Below are positions 50,001 through 62,500 of a DNA stretch of 64,000 nt, piece after piece (position 1 is the first letter of the stretch; each line of letters opens with the position of its first letter). The translations under genes were made by a program, and so were the position numbers. The DNA lies in the NCBI RefSeq assembly GCF_036370855.1, contig NC_088103.1, forward strand, positions 12,897,404 to 12,961,403, given 5' to 3'. Under the pieces are notes generated by a model. The model was not told the DNA's origin. It did not search any database and was given only the letters and a program-made list of their open reading frames with translations. This DNA is from Dromaius novaehollandiae. Lineage: Eukaryota > Chordata > Aves > Casuariiformes > Dromaiidae.

Positions 50001-53000
50001 TTATGCCTCAACAACTATTTGAGGTGAATAGATGTTATTAACTTGTGGATGACACAGCTGAGGCACATAAATATTTAGTAACTTTCTGATGCTGTGACCT
50101 TACAGTGAGTTACTGTTAATACCTGGTTTGGAATTTGCATGTATAATGTATATAGCTAATCTGTTATATCCCATGTTTTATAGCATGCTCTTTTGTGTCT
50201 GAAGAAAGAATAATCATTTACATTGTGTAACAACCTTAATGGCTGCGTAGTAATTAAAACCTAGTGTTTTCTGTCCTCACAACTGTATAATAAATACACT
50301 TTCTTAAAAATTCAGTGTATTATTACGTGGATTTTTGTTTAATCTCTTGTTTTTTGCTTATCTAGGAGTCTGACATCCAAGATAAGATTAACTTTGAAAT
50401 CCGCATGCGAGAAGGCATCTCTAAACTACTGGCAGTGAGCACACGGAAAGACCAACTGTTGCACGCTGTTAAGAACCTGATGGTTTGCAATGCCCGCATA
50501 CTTGCATACAGAGCAGAGCTGCAAAACCAAAAAGAAGAGCCGGTCTCATACAGAACTGAAGGATGGTGAGTAAGAGCTCTACTTCAGAGTATTATGAACC
50601 AGGCTTTTGTCTGGATGACTTCTTAGGCAGCCAGTCTAGAAAAGTAGATTTAAACCCTTCCTTCTCTCTTTCCCCATGTCTATATATATGCACTATTGTT
50701 GCCTTAAAACATTACTTTATTAGATGATTTCAGTATGTTCTTTTTATTTTAGAAAACGTAAATACAAGTAATCGTTTTCAGAGCAGATTACATTAGGGAC
50801 ATTATCTACCGGAATTCAGCATGTGAATCTCAGATAACACAATAGACGTGTTGTCTTGATTACCTTCAGCATGCAAAAAGGTACCTAACCAGGAACAAAG
50901 CATGGAACAAAGCATGGAAAAGCATCCAAGTCAGAATACCTGTATTTCTACTACTCATTCTTTTTACTGTTACTAAATTCTCTTTAATGATGGAATCATC
51001 ATGGTTAATTGGTACCCTCTGCTGGCCACTTTTGTTAACTACATCAAAGTAATCAATACAGCTTAATAAATGTGAAGAAAAATCATTTTAGTTGAAAATA
51101 TTTTCACATTATAATTCTTGAATGAAATAAGGTATACATGGTTTATTTGCCTTTTTTGTGCTGAATGGAATCGAACTTTGCAATACTGAGAATAGTGTTT
51201 CAGAGAAACTCATTTTCAGATTATTACTTTAATGAAATTTTATGTAGCAATTTAGCATAGAAATTCTTCGAGTATGTGCACAGCTCCAATGAACTGTATC
51301 TATAGCAACAAACCTGCTAATTTTTTACTTTTAGAAATGTGGTCTTAAAGGGGAAATTTTTTGAAGGAGAAAATTGCATTTTTTTACTACATTGAGTACT
51401 GTCATAAAAGCTGATTTTAAAAACTAGCATTTACAGCTTGTGGTATTCTGTAATTATTGCAGTGGTACTGTTTTTTCCTCTTAAAATGAAGATCTTTATG
51501 GGGGGTTATCTTTTATTTATGCTTTTAATAACAGAGTAAGATCAAATATGTACATATGCTGATTTATACAGCCCTTGATCTTTGATGTCAGTGACCACAG
51601 GATGGTGATGACTCATCTCTAGAACACGACACAGATACTTGGAGATATATCTGAATAGTTGTATTGTTTTCTTAAAGTCATACTGCCCTGTATTGTTTAC
51701 TTGGCTTGTCTCTGTCATACATTGTTTAGAGTTTTATTTTAAGGAGTCCTTTGGCTTGTCAGCTGAGGTCATTAGAAGAGATGCATGCTGTAGGGTTATT
51801 TTTCTAGCATTCAGATCTTCTTTGATATCTTTGAGCTGATAGTGCAAATGCAGTTCTTTTCCAGTATTTGGTCAAGACTGGAATTTGGTTAAAGCTTAAT
51901 CCAGATAAGAGGATGATGGTTGAGACACAAAATTCTTGAAGTGACTTGAGTTTTCAAGTGAATTTTGTCCCCGTTTCTTTAGTCTGTAATCTGTGAGTTC
52001 TGAAAATATTCTAACTGTCTCTGGAAGTCAAGATATTGGTAGTAACTAGAAATTTTAATTTCACCTTACATGGCTAGAAGTTAGGAACAGTTGCAGATGG
52101 AAGCAGAGCACTCTATTGTTACTCATTATCTGTAGTTTGTTTTGACTCAGTTTAAGGTTCAGCTTGAGATTTATAGGCTGACTACTTAGCAAACTGACTG
52201 TCTGTAAATTCACAATATTAACAATACAGAATTTTGTAATTTATGTCTATTAATAGAGAGGAGGAGGCATTTGTCTGTAACCTATATATAACCAATACAG
52301 AAATTAAGTTGCTTACTCACTTCTGTGTACAGAAGAAGGAGAAAAGTTGGTAACATTTGATTCTGTTGGAGCTGGAAAAGACAGGGAAGATAAATCTACT
52401 TGCCTTTTAGTATCCAGGTTAAATAAGCTTTGGAGTAAATTCTTACAGGGAATTAAGAAAATTGATGGTGTACCTTCCTTCCAGCTTATCCTCAAGAATC
52501 TAATGACTCATATCTTAAACAGCAAGACCGTATTTAATTTTAAAGAAAAGCAATTGAAATGATAGGAGACCCCTGACACTTTGTAATTTTTAAAGAGTTG
52601 AGTTCTAGAAGTCTAAATGCATGGATCTCAAACCTCTTTTTAATTCTTCTTCTTCTTCTTCTTGGCAGGTCTTCAGACATTGGGTCAAACAACCGGGTGG
52701 CATGCAGAGCGAAGGTTGCTATATCAGGTACACGTCTGGGTGATCACTTACTTACAGCAGCTAATTGGCAGAGCAGTAGCTAGTTATACAAAATATACAA
52801 ACATGATGGTATTTTTGAAGTGTGTATGTGGTTCAGGGGCATAAATCCTCTGCACTTCAAGGGAACTTGTGCTTCTAAGTCACGTAAATGCTTTTGAAAA
52901 TTCTATTTATTATTTCCATTTTAGTTTCAGGGACTTTCACAGTGGGAAATACTTTCTTTCTGTGTGTCAGTAAACATTGAATGTATTTCAAAGCTAAATA

Positions 53001-56000
53001 AGCTTAAACGAGTTGAAGGCTTGGAAAAGTATTTAACAGTGCTTAAATCTCTTAAAATCAATAGGAAATATGTGGATGGTAATTCCCCCTCCCCCCCTTT
53101 AAAGACAAACTTTGATGTGATCATGCAGGGCCTGTCTAACAAATGGAGGGTAGAAGTGTAACTGGTATGCATCAACTGGTATTTAGCTAATTTAACTCCT
53201 ACTGCAAAGGTATGGTGATATGGCTCCAGTGCAAACTAGTAACCAGAGTATTAATCAGTGATTTCCAGCAGGCTTGCACACTCTTTCCCAGCCTGTTCTA
53301 AAACTTAGGCATGATGAATTTATCATTATTGGTACTTAGGCTGCAGAGGGGCACTCCCTTAACGTGCCTGTGCTAATAGGGGATGTTCAGCCTGCCTTTA
53401 GTTGTTCCTTATGGCTGTTCTGCCAGCTTTGGTAACAGACCTGTGTGTGTTCCCTGGCCTGCTTCATTAAAAAGAGAACAGTGTAGTAGGGCCCGCTGTT
53501 TAAACTCTTTAAGTTAATCTGCATATTTCGACGTTTCTTTAAGAAAGGTAACTACTAGTAGAAGATGAGTGGCAAGCACATGGTACAATAATGTTTTCTG
53601 CCAGCACAGCTGTTTGCAGAATGTGTATCTGTCTTTCCTAATTATGGTAGTTGGATTAAAGCATCTGTTTGCCTTTCTGTGCTTTGGTTGCCCCTTTGGC
53701 TTTATAGAGTCCTCTGCAGTGAAGACTTTATGGTCATGTAATACACTTTTATTATTTTTAGAACACCAGAATTGTATAAGGACTCAATTTTTAGTAAGAA
53801 AAATGTGTTTAGGATATGAAACAGTTTATGCTGGCGCTGGGACAAGAGGGTAGGAGTGTGAAATATGCCACTTCTCATTATGTGCAATCTTTTAATGATT
53901 TTGTGTCATTACTAACATAGTGGTCCTCAGACTAGAGGTTAAGATCCCTCAGAGGTATGGCATAGACTCAGGAGAGGAGGAAGAGGTATCAACTACGTCT
54001 TTCTGAGCTGAAGTCTGTGAGTGCTAGGATGCTGCCATGCCTCACCTCTCTTCAGATGCTAGCGTCAGAAAGCGCAGCCAGGTCCTCCCTGCAGCAGGAA
54101 GGCCTAATGGCCGACTTTCAGTGGATGCGCAGCAGGAATTGCCCTGCGTGTTTGGAAGGCACGTGCGCGTGTGTGCCTGCCTGCCTTGCTGAGAACGCAG
54201 TGGGGATTCAGGCAGAATGAACTGAGAGGTGTCGTGACTGAATTGTCTAGAAGAGGATGGAAATGAGGAGTGAGTGGTAATCCATGGAATATGATAGGGC
54301 ATGTAATTTAAGAATTGAACATACAGAACGGATATTAGGGGAAATTAATACATTTATAAGTATGTGGATTAATGCATCATATGCTTAGCGTATGCCAGAA
54401 GCTCAGACTATTACCAAAATAGTGTGATCATGTGGCCAGGATAAAAAGTTCAGGAATGGCTATGCAAGAGCACTGAGAATCTGCTCCTAAAGAGAGCAGC
54501 TACATGTCAGGTAGAGTGGGAAGTGCACTTCTTACCCACAGATTTTTCCCATTTTTATTATTTTTACTTTTTTAACCCCCACTTACGAGAATAAATTATG
54601 TAATTTATGTGCCTTAATTATTTTGTCAGAAGACAATACATTAAATGTTGATCAAAAACGGTAATTTAAAATTATTTTATAAAGTTCTAATAAATGTCAG
54701 AAGGAATCATTGGATTTAAAACTGATTAATTGCAGTGCTTGAAGGTATGCAGTTTAAATCCACATGGATTTACAGCTAATTGTAACTGAGATTAAGATGT
54801 GTGAAAATTGATCTTTGTTTTTGATAAATGGCAACTGAAGAATGGATTGAAAACTGATTTAGAAGTATCATGTTAAACTTGTTCAAGCAATTGAGTATCT
54901 ATATTCTGATGACTTTCTGATTAAGGTGTAAATTTTTCAGCTTCCGTGATATTAAAAGTGGCATACAGAAGTAATCTTTAATCGAGTACTCTAATTGTTA
55001 ACAAGAACTATTAAGCACATTAGAATTGTCATTCAGGGCTTGCTGTGGTTAAAGAAGCAAAAAGGCTTTTACTGTAATTCTTTATTCTCACGTATCTGTA
55101 TAAATATAAGACTCTTGTCTTTTAAGAGGGAAACTTTCTGTGCTTTGTCTTTGACAGAGATGAATATTTATTTTATATAAATTTTGTGAGAAACTTCTGT
55201 AACTTTTGAGTTATTGAAAGTATTTTTATCTATTTCCGTATTTTAAAAACCTTTAACTATTTTTAGAAATGGTTACCATACAAATGCATCTTTGGAACTG
55301 AAAGGCAGTTTCAGAAAATGGTGAGATACTGATTTTTAGGAAGTTGTGGCAGTCTAAAACTGTATACTGACAATTCACTGTTGAAAATTCATTAGGTTTT
55401 ACGAATGCTTTTAAAAATAGTTTTAAAATGTTTTTAAAAACTTGTGAGTTTCAAAATTGAAATAGTGTGTATAATGAGACATCCTATAGTAAAATAAAAA
55501 TTTGCCTAAATTAAATTTTTCTGTTAGTATAATTTCTGAAACAGTGTCCACTTTTGTGCAGTTTCAGTTAGATCAACAAGAAGTTTTGGCTGTAAAACCT
55601 CATAGGAATATATGACAAATAATCTATTGCAAAAATATCACTAGTATTTGCATCTTATCATACTGTATGTGGATTTTTCCATCTACCTCATGTGAAGATC
55701 AGCTCTGGTGTTAGAAATGTTTCTGTATAACAATACTGAAGATTTTTACCAGAAGACAGTTGAGACAATGCTGTTCACTGCTGCCATCCTGTGTCACATA
55801 ATATATTGCATGCACTTTGAAATAACATTGTGTTGCACTTCAGAAACCAACTTTGGCATTATAGAGCCCTCACTTCATTTGTCTTTTAAGAAAGGACTAC
55901 TAAGAAACACTATCTGTAAATTTATGATGTCAAAACTGGAGAAAAATGTAACTCAGTACTGTGGTGAATTGAGTAAATAAATTGGAAGGTTATTGAAGAA

Positions 56001-59000
56001 AGTACTCTACTAATAGTTAAATGACAGGCATGACTGTCATAATGGTTCTGTAATGGTCTTTCTAATATGGTTCTGATATAGAAGGATATTTCTGACAAAA
56101 AAAAGGATTTCTAAACTCTGTATGTCAACTAAAATTTTCCAACCGGGAATGTGATTACAAGTGATATTTGCTTTGTGGTTGGCAAAACAAGAGTTTGCAA
56201 TATAAATATCTCAATCTTTCCCTTAAAACAGGAAGATTTTCTTCTTGTAGGTGGATAAGTGGTTTCCAGCACAAGTTAAGTTTCAGTTTACGTCTTTGCA
56301 TAGTAATGGACAGAAACACCTCTCAGAACTATGTTACACAGCCACTGTGCTGTAATTTCAGATATTTTCAAAGGAGATTTAAAATATTCTTTACCCTAGC
56401 ATAATTTATAAAAGAAGGTGACTCTTCAAGTTGAACTAAGTGATTAATTTTCTTTTGGCATTGGTAATAAAATTGAAATAGTTATGCTATTTGAGTAGAA
56501 GATCCTGTTACCTCCAGAACTTTAGGAAAACAAACCAGAAACTTTTTGTATTTTATTTTGATCACAGATCTACAGTATTGCCTATAATGTAATTTCCCTA
56601 CTTTTTTTTTTCTTCCTTTAGATATTCGAATACCATTGATGTGGAAAGACTCTGATCACTTCAGCAATAAAGAAAGTATGTAAGCTGTAATGAACTATAA
56701 TGACAAGCTATTGCTTATGCCTTTAAATTCTAAACTGGGTGACAGAGTCCACACTCATTTTAAGCCATTCTTTGACCTTTCTGTAAATCCATTTTTAACT
56801 GCACTTGCTGCATAGTAGCTCTTAACTTGAAGTCAGTGATTGCAGCAAGCTGAGGTAGTTCAAAGCCCCGTGGTTCTGTATATTTAAACTCTAGTCTCTA
56901 GAAAGTTCTCCTGAGGAGAAATTCCAGAGGAAGAAACAGAAAAATGTTATTATTAACTGGATAGCTGAGAAACTCCTGATTAAACATGTTGTTCTACCTC
57001 TTGTCTACACTTGAGAGAGTATATTGCAGGCTGCTTCCAGTGAGAAATATAAATGAAAGTTGTCTGGTGGTGCTGAGTGGATTATTGGATAGTCTTAAAG
57101 TACATGCATTTTGCTGTGTCATGGAGATTAACCCTAAATCTGTTCCAGCTGTCACCTGGCATTGATTTCACTTTGCCTTTCAATAGGGTAAGAGGGGCTA
57201 AGCATAGCAAAATAGTCTAATCCTATACAGTACATTAATAAAATGATACAGGCTTTACATCACATGTACTCATTTTTTGCTTAAAATCAGTTATATTTAA
57301 AAATTACCTTTTTACTAATATTTCTGAGATAGTTAAAGCATACTGCTGCTGAGTATCAAGTTGAGCAGAAGTAGGCGTTTTTTCCCTCTGCAAATGTTGT
57401 TCTACCAGTACTGCAGCTTTGATAGTTCAATTATCATAACACAATATAAAATTTACAATAATAAGTATTTTGAGGCAATTCCTTAGAAGTTCATGTTACC
57501 ATTTCTTCTGCTTTGTTTACAGGAAACATTTAATATTGTGATGTGTAATATCACTAATAAAACATTTCTTTGGTTCTTCCCAGAATCACAGCGCTATGCG
57601 GTGTTTTGTTTGTTCAGAATGGGAGCTGAGGTTTTTGATACAGAGGTGGCTATTGTGGATAAAGCAGTAACAGATATCTGTTTTGAGAATGTAACCATAT
57701 TGTGAGTATAATTTATTTGCTTTCAATAAAGTACAAATATTCTTGTTTTCTTTTGAAAGTGGATATGATTAGGAATATGATTAGATAAGGTCCACTATGC
57801 TTTCCTGTGGGGAAAAGGTATCAGTAGAGGTCCTGTTGATTTCAGAGCATGGTGGATCCTCTCTTTTTACATGCATAATGATGCTGTTCATAGATATGTC
57901 ACTTCAACTATATTCTTTTCCTTTGTGCTGTTTGGAAGCATTTTTCTGTGAATAAAGAAATAAAAAAATTGTAAGTCAAGGACAGAATTAAATTAATACT
58001 TTAAACTGAAAGCATTATAGAAGTACACTTCAGTCACAAACATTGCATCGAGTGCTTTAAGTATTATTCCATTTTGCAGGCTACTGTCTCTTCTCAGGTT
58101 CCCCCAAAGTCCCATCTCTCTTAAAACCAGACATCATTTTCTCCACCTCATGTTCTGTTACATCTATATGAGCTTGTGCTACAGCCACAATCCTAATGGT
58201 TGAATATTAGACAGAAGATGATTCGCTTATCTTTAAAGGTAACCTGGAAAAGAGTAGAAAGGTGTGCTCATGTGCTTTTTTGTTGCTTTATGATTTTTAA
58301 GAGAGTCCTGAGAGGCACTTAACTATTTTTTTTTCCAACTTTGTTTTTCACATTAGCAGTTCAGGTTGTCTCCCAAGGAAGACCGACAGGAGAGCTAGAA
58401 CCACCCAAAGCATTAAATCAAGATCCTGAAAACTGAATGGCTGAGAGAGAAAGGGTCTTTGAATCAGAATTTAAACCCTTTTGAACACCTGTTCAAGTTA
58501 AAAGCAGGGGAAAAGATTTAAATCTGCTTCTTGAAAGATATGAGAATTGACCATTATAATTTTCTGTGAAATACTGTGGCAAAAGCAGAAAAGGCACTTG
58601 AACTTCCCTTGTATGTTCAAAGATAAATAAAGGCTTTTGATAAAAGCCTGTGAGATAATTTCCTTATGGGCACATGTATAATGGCATGATTTGTACCTGA
58701 AAGATGAGACTAGGTTTTTGGGTTTGATGACTAATCTTGAGAACATAAGAATTGGTAGAACTGAAAACCAGAGAAAGCATAGGCTGTGGACAGAAGAACC
58801 CAGCAGAAGGTAGTTATGTTATGAATGACAAATTTTGGTGGTGTTGAATGAGATAGGATTTTTGCAGTAATGTGAAGAGGAGTGGGGGTGACCGTGATAT
58901 CTTTAAAACAGTCCAATCTGATTTGGGACCCCAGTCATGAACAGGTCTTCAATCATATGATTTTTTTGCATAACAGCAAAGGCCAGATTTAAGTGTGTTT

Positions 59001-59517
59001 GAATGTCTTCCCTGTGTATTTCCATAACATGGCTTTTTTTCATTTTTTAAATCTAAACATTGAATTTCCTGTTTGTAGTTGTTTATGGTTTAATTATAAC
59101 ATCCATCTCATGACTTCGATACTAAGTTACTGCTGTGTACTCCTGTCTTTAATTCTGTTTTATTATATGCCTTTGCCTGAATCTGATGGAATTCTTTGCC
59201 TTGATTAGCAATATATGTTATTTAATATATATACTGTAGCAGCAGCATTCCTTGGCTGCGTACTCACTTAGTTAATAAATGCCCTGAAATTTTTTTCCAT
59301 CCCCCTACCCCTTCAGTGATGAAGCAGGACCAGATTTCCAGGTGAAGGTTGAAGTGTATAGTTGCTGTACAGAGGAGTCTTTATATATAACAAACACTCC
59401 TAAGAAACTAGCAAAGAAGCTTAAAACATCCATCAGCAAAGCTACTGGGAAGAAACTCAAAGCTGCGCTGGAAGAAGACAGCCCCGAATCCCTTTTGCTC
59501 ACTGACCCAGTCATCCA
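46979..59517 (+). CDS. RTKN2: RTKN2 (rhotekin-2), 5' part, six coding exons, continues past window
   Basis: Whole-gene entry. Coding segments are 46979-47023, 50366-50565, 52669-52727, 56622-56675, 57584-57701 and 59317-59517, totalling 677 nt or 225 complete codons plus two bases, with GT/AG junctions and consistent phases. Residues about 17-70 form the HR1-like Rho-binding helix. Residues about 95-190 belong to the anillin-homology region. The PH domain and C-terminal proline-rich tail, known in rhotekins, are not in the window. Rhotekin-2 binds GTP-loaded Rho proteins and is associated with lymphocyte survival and proliferation (family knowledge). The divergent neighbour is ZNF365. The partner RTKN is an alternative, but the residues match RTKN2 more closely and the synteny supports it. 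Confidence 0.93.
47024..50365 (+). other. RTKN2: RTKN2 intron 1
   Basis: A 3.3-kb intron. Its first 280 bp are CpG island, and the rest is AT-rich. It contains T13 at 47989-48001 and A16-G-A6 at 48290-48312. No other exon was recognised. Confidence 0.85.
48290..48312 (+). repeat. Poly(A) tract (A16-G-A6)
   Basis: Sixteen A, one G, six A, then GCT. The end A6-GCT is the same as that of the longer tract at 7398-7435. Confidence 0.85.
50366..50565 (+). CDS. RTKN2: RTKN2 coding exon 2: HR1-like Rho-binding region
   Basis: A 200-nt exon (residues 16-81 plus two bases of codon 82). The acceptor is GCTTATCTAG and the donor is GATG|GTGAGT. Key stretches are DIQDKINFEIRMREGISKLL and DQLLHAVKNLMVCNARILAY, nearly identical to human RTKN2 and typical of the rhotekin HR1/REM coiled helix that contacts Rho-GTP. 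Confidence 0.95.
50566..52668 (+). other. RTKN2: RTKN2 intron 2
   Basis: A 2.1-kb AT-rich intron. It holds a 12-nt direct duplication (GGAACAAAGCAT, 50892-50915) and the TTC run at its 3' end. Nothing else was recognised. Confidence 0.85.
52644..52661 (+). repeat. (TTC)6 microsatellite forming the exon 3 acceptor tract
   Basis: Six TTC units end 7 nt before the AG of the RTKN2 exon 3 acceptor, so the splicing pyrimidine tract is itself a potentially variable repeat. Confidence 0.85.
52669..52727 (+). CDS. RTKN2: RTKN2 coding exon 3
   Basis: A 59-nt exon completing Trp82 and encoding residues 83-101 plus one base. It begins SSDIGSNN and ends VACRAKVAIS, matching the human TACKGKIAIS segment that leads into the anillin-homology region. 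The acceptor pyrimidine tract is a (TTC)6 microsatellite ending TTGGCAG, and the donor is CAG|GTACAC. The linker between HR1 and this exon is poorly conserved. Confidence 0.88.
52728..56621 (+). other. RTKN2: RTKN2 intron 3
   Basis: A 3.9-kb intron with no supported exon or repeat family. A small GC-richer patch at about 54010-54200 gives short open frames without splice support. Confidence 0.85.
56622..56675 (+). CDS. RTKN2: RTKN2 coding exon 4: start of anillin-homology region
   Basis: A 54-nt exon (completes Asp102, residues 103-119, plus one base). The peptide IRIPLMWKDSDHFSNKE is identical to human RTKN2 in this stretch as recalled. The acceptor has T9 then TCTTCCTTTAG, and the donor is AAA|GTATGT. 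Confidence 0.95.
56676..57583 (+). other. RTKN2: RTKN2 intron 4
   Basis: A 0.9-kb intron, AT-rich, with nothing further recognised. Confidence 0.85.
57584..57701 (+). CDS. RTKN2: RTKN2 coding exon 5: anillin-homology region
   Basis: A 118-nt exon (completes Lys120, residues 121-158, plus two bases). It contains RYAVFCLFRMGAEVFDTEV and TDICFENVTI, closely matching human RTKN2. The acceptor is TTCTTCCCAG and the donor is TT|GTGAGT. Confidence 0.96.
57702..59316 (+). other. RTKN2: RTKN2 intron 5
   Basis: A 1.6-kb intron, AT-rich, with nothing further recognised. Confidence 0.85.
59317..59517 (+). CDS. RTKN2: RTKN2 coding exon 6: end of visible coding sequence
   Basis: A 201-nt exon (completes Phe159, residues 160-225, plus two bases). 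It contains DEAGPDFQVKVEVYSCCTEE and NTPKKLAKKLKTSISKATGK, matching human RTKN2 almost exactly, then a variable acidic stretch (AALEEDSPESLLLTD). The acceptor is TACCCCTTCAG. The donor is taken as CCA|GTAAGC. A read-through would meet TAA three bases later. The next exon was not found before position 64000. Confidence 0.94.
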
Positions 59518-62500
59518 GTAAGCCATAAATATGGATATTCTGTTGTATCTTTTTGTCTTTTTTCCCCCCAGAAATAGGCCGAATATATTGTCAATATTTG
59601 GAAAATTGCCAAGAAAAAGTGATTATTTCTGTACTTACCCAAGTGGAAGAAAATTTACATTTTAAATAGGAAATGAGAAAGTAGGTGTGAATTCTAACCA
59701 TGCAGCTCAGCCTTGGGGCCTGGTTCTGATCTTTAAACATATGAGTAGGCTTTCTCTTTCTGCTGTACAGCTGTTAAATCCACCGTTATGCACAAAAGTG
59801 ATACTTTTACCTCGATGTCTTGAGGAAGCTTGTGTGATCAGTCTGACCGTCTGACCATCTACCTCTTCTTCTCCCCTTTTCCGTTCCCTCCTTCCCCCAT
59901 GTTACTTTTGAACCTAGCCCATTCTGCGCAATCTGAACAGCAAGGTGGGCATGTCAAAAAGTTTTGTGTAATGAAATAGTGTGGTGGGAAGACAGGAGAA
60001 ACCTTTCGTTTACCCTCTGCCCTGATGAAGCCGACAGAGTTGTTTGTTGTGCTGAGGGTACGTGCTGTGCACACAGGGGCCATTTCACTTACTTGCTTTT
60101 CAGTGCAATTGTGAACTGTCTGAAGCATTTTACGGTTCCTAGCCACTTAACAGGAGTTTCCTTAATTGGCTTTGGCACAGAACATTCTTAAATGACTTAC
60201 TGGTTTTCAGTGTTTGTAGAAATAAGTGCTGTTCCCAGTAATTCTCCTGTGTTTCCTTTTAAAAACAATCTATGATCTTTTGTGCATTTTTAATGAAGTT
60301 AACTGCCTACTAGTATTTCCTAGCCACTTTAATTTCATTGTCATTTAAGCAGAAAGTGCCTAAATTGTAAATACTGGTAATATTAAATTTTGTTTAGAAG
60401 ATAATTATTACGAAGAATTACTTTCTTTTGTGGCTGGGCAGTGGGGGCATAATACCCAATTCTTGCTAGTTGTTGAGTATAATCTTAGTTTGTTTCATAA
60501 ATCTATTTGCTTGTTTATAAAAGGAAACATTAAAGCATATTCCATCTTTGTCAAACTGATATTACTATCTTGGCTTTCATTAAAAAATATACATCCAAGA
60601 GATCTTATCCACAGAGCAAAGCAAATTTTATCACTAACTTTCCAATGTGTTCCACCTAATGACAATGTATGTTTCAATATGCATCATCTCATGTGAATTA
60701 GCTTTTCACAAGCTCCAGTTGAGTGATGACACAACATCACTAGATATAGTTTGCTTCATATATAACCACTAGCTTATTTGCTAGCCATATTTACTTGAAT
60801 ATAGATTTATATTTGTTTTTAAGGAAGAAGCATCAGTCGAGAATCTAAATGATGTAGCTGCCTCCTCCTGTGGGTTTTGCTTTTGGTTTTGGGGATGTAA
60901 TTTATCATATTTTTCTTTCCTCTGTCTTGAAGTCTGATGCTGCTTCTACTGTAAATCACTCACAGTGACTGTTACTTCTTAACAGGGTTGAATGAATAAT
61001 GATGTGTTTAATGATGGCTTTGCTAGGTGATTACAAAAGAGATTCTTGGAAAGAAATGTGTTATTACAGGCCTGAAATGAGTTGTCAATATTAGATAGTT
61101 TCACGCTGGGATTTATATTAGTAAGATCTTGGTATGTAGCCCTTACAGAGGGGGAGAGATTATATCTCTCAAGTATTCTCAGAGCATTTTACCTGCCTAA
61201 AGTTCATCAGGTGAAATTAAACCAAACCAAAAAAGAGAACTTTCCTCATTATATGAATACCTTTTCTTTACATTTCATTTGTACGGGCCTTTTTCTTTTC
61301 AGAGCACACGTGGGATGAAGTTGTTCCTTTTCCAAAAACTCTACGACCCTTTTGTGTCAAACTTCTTGGGTTAGAAGTGTCCATGGTCAGTGAGGAAGCT
61401 GTCAGCCTTGTAACTTCTTGCAAAAGCTTAGTCACGTAGTGTTTGAATGGTTGCTTAGATTTGTTAACTCAGTTATACTGATGTTCTTGTCTTAATTATC
61501 CTTCTATAAATATTGCTCTTTTCATTTTTGTAGCCTTTTACCCACTTCAATTTTCTATTGTATCCATTTTAAATCTTTATTTTTTACTTTTTACATTCGT
61601 TGCAGAAGAGGAATATGTTTAGTCTAGGTATACTATTGAATTCCAGCATAAATATGTTTCCCTTTGGAGAAGTCATCTGAGAGAATCCTTGGAGCGCTTG
61701 TTTATTCACTTGCAGAGCTGTGAATATGGCCTTGCTGGTATTGCCTTTTATGTGTCGCCCTCTGTTAGGCTGGAGGCATGGCTTCAGTATCCTATTTTTG
61801 AATTGGAAAAAACCATAGCAATCTCTTGCTGGGCATACACAGTCTAATCTAATTGCCTAATTTTTCTAGTTGGCTTCTTTCTCTGTATCTGAAGATTATA
61901 TTTGTTTTAGCTTTTGTTATTTAAGGTTTGATTAGGGGGTGAACATGTTAGACTTTTTTGACTTGCAAATTCTTCACTCTAAATATCTGGATGAGTGAAC
62001 TAATATTGGGATTTCTAATATTGGGATTAATCTTCAGAAACAGGTTTGGGAATCTGAGATGTATTAATTTATCTGCATTGATAGAGTGATATAGTGACAC
62101 CTTCCCACGCCAGTGTCTGGATAGCAACTTTGGTGCCTCTGTCTCTTGATCAGTGAACAGATTTAACAATAAGCCTCAGCCACAGGTGTGCTGTGAATAT
62201 AGGCTGATGTTTTTTAAAAAGTAAAATTATTACATGGAAGAATACTATAGAAATAAAAAGTATTGTATGAGATGCAGCAGGCAGATTATTTTGTTACATG
62301 CAAAGAAACTGCCATTTAAGGCAGTGAGCTAATTCTGTCAAATGCATAGGCAAAACATGGTTAACAATGTTGATAAGCCTGTTAAATTTGAAAAATAGTT
62401 GCAGATAAAACTTTTTGAAATTATACTGAAGTTGGCTGAAAGGAATGACTGTTATGTTTTAGAAAGAAAATGTTACTGTGAAGCATATTTTAAAAGTGAA

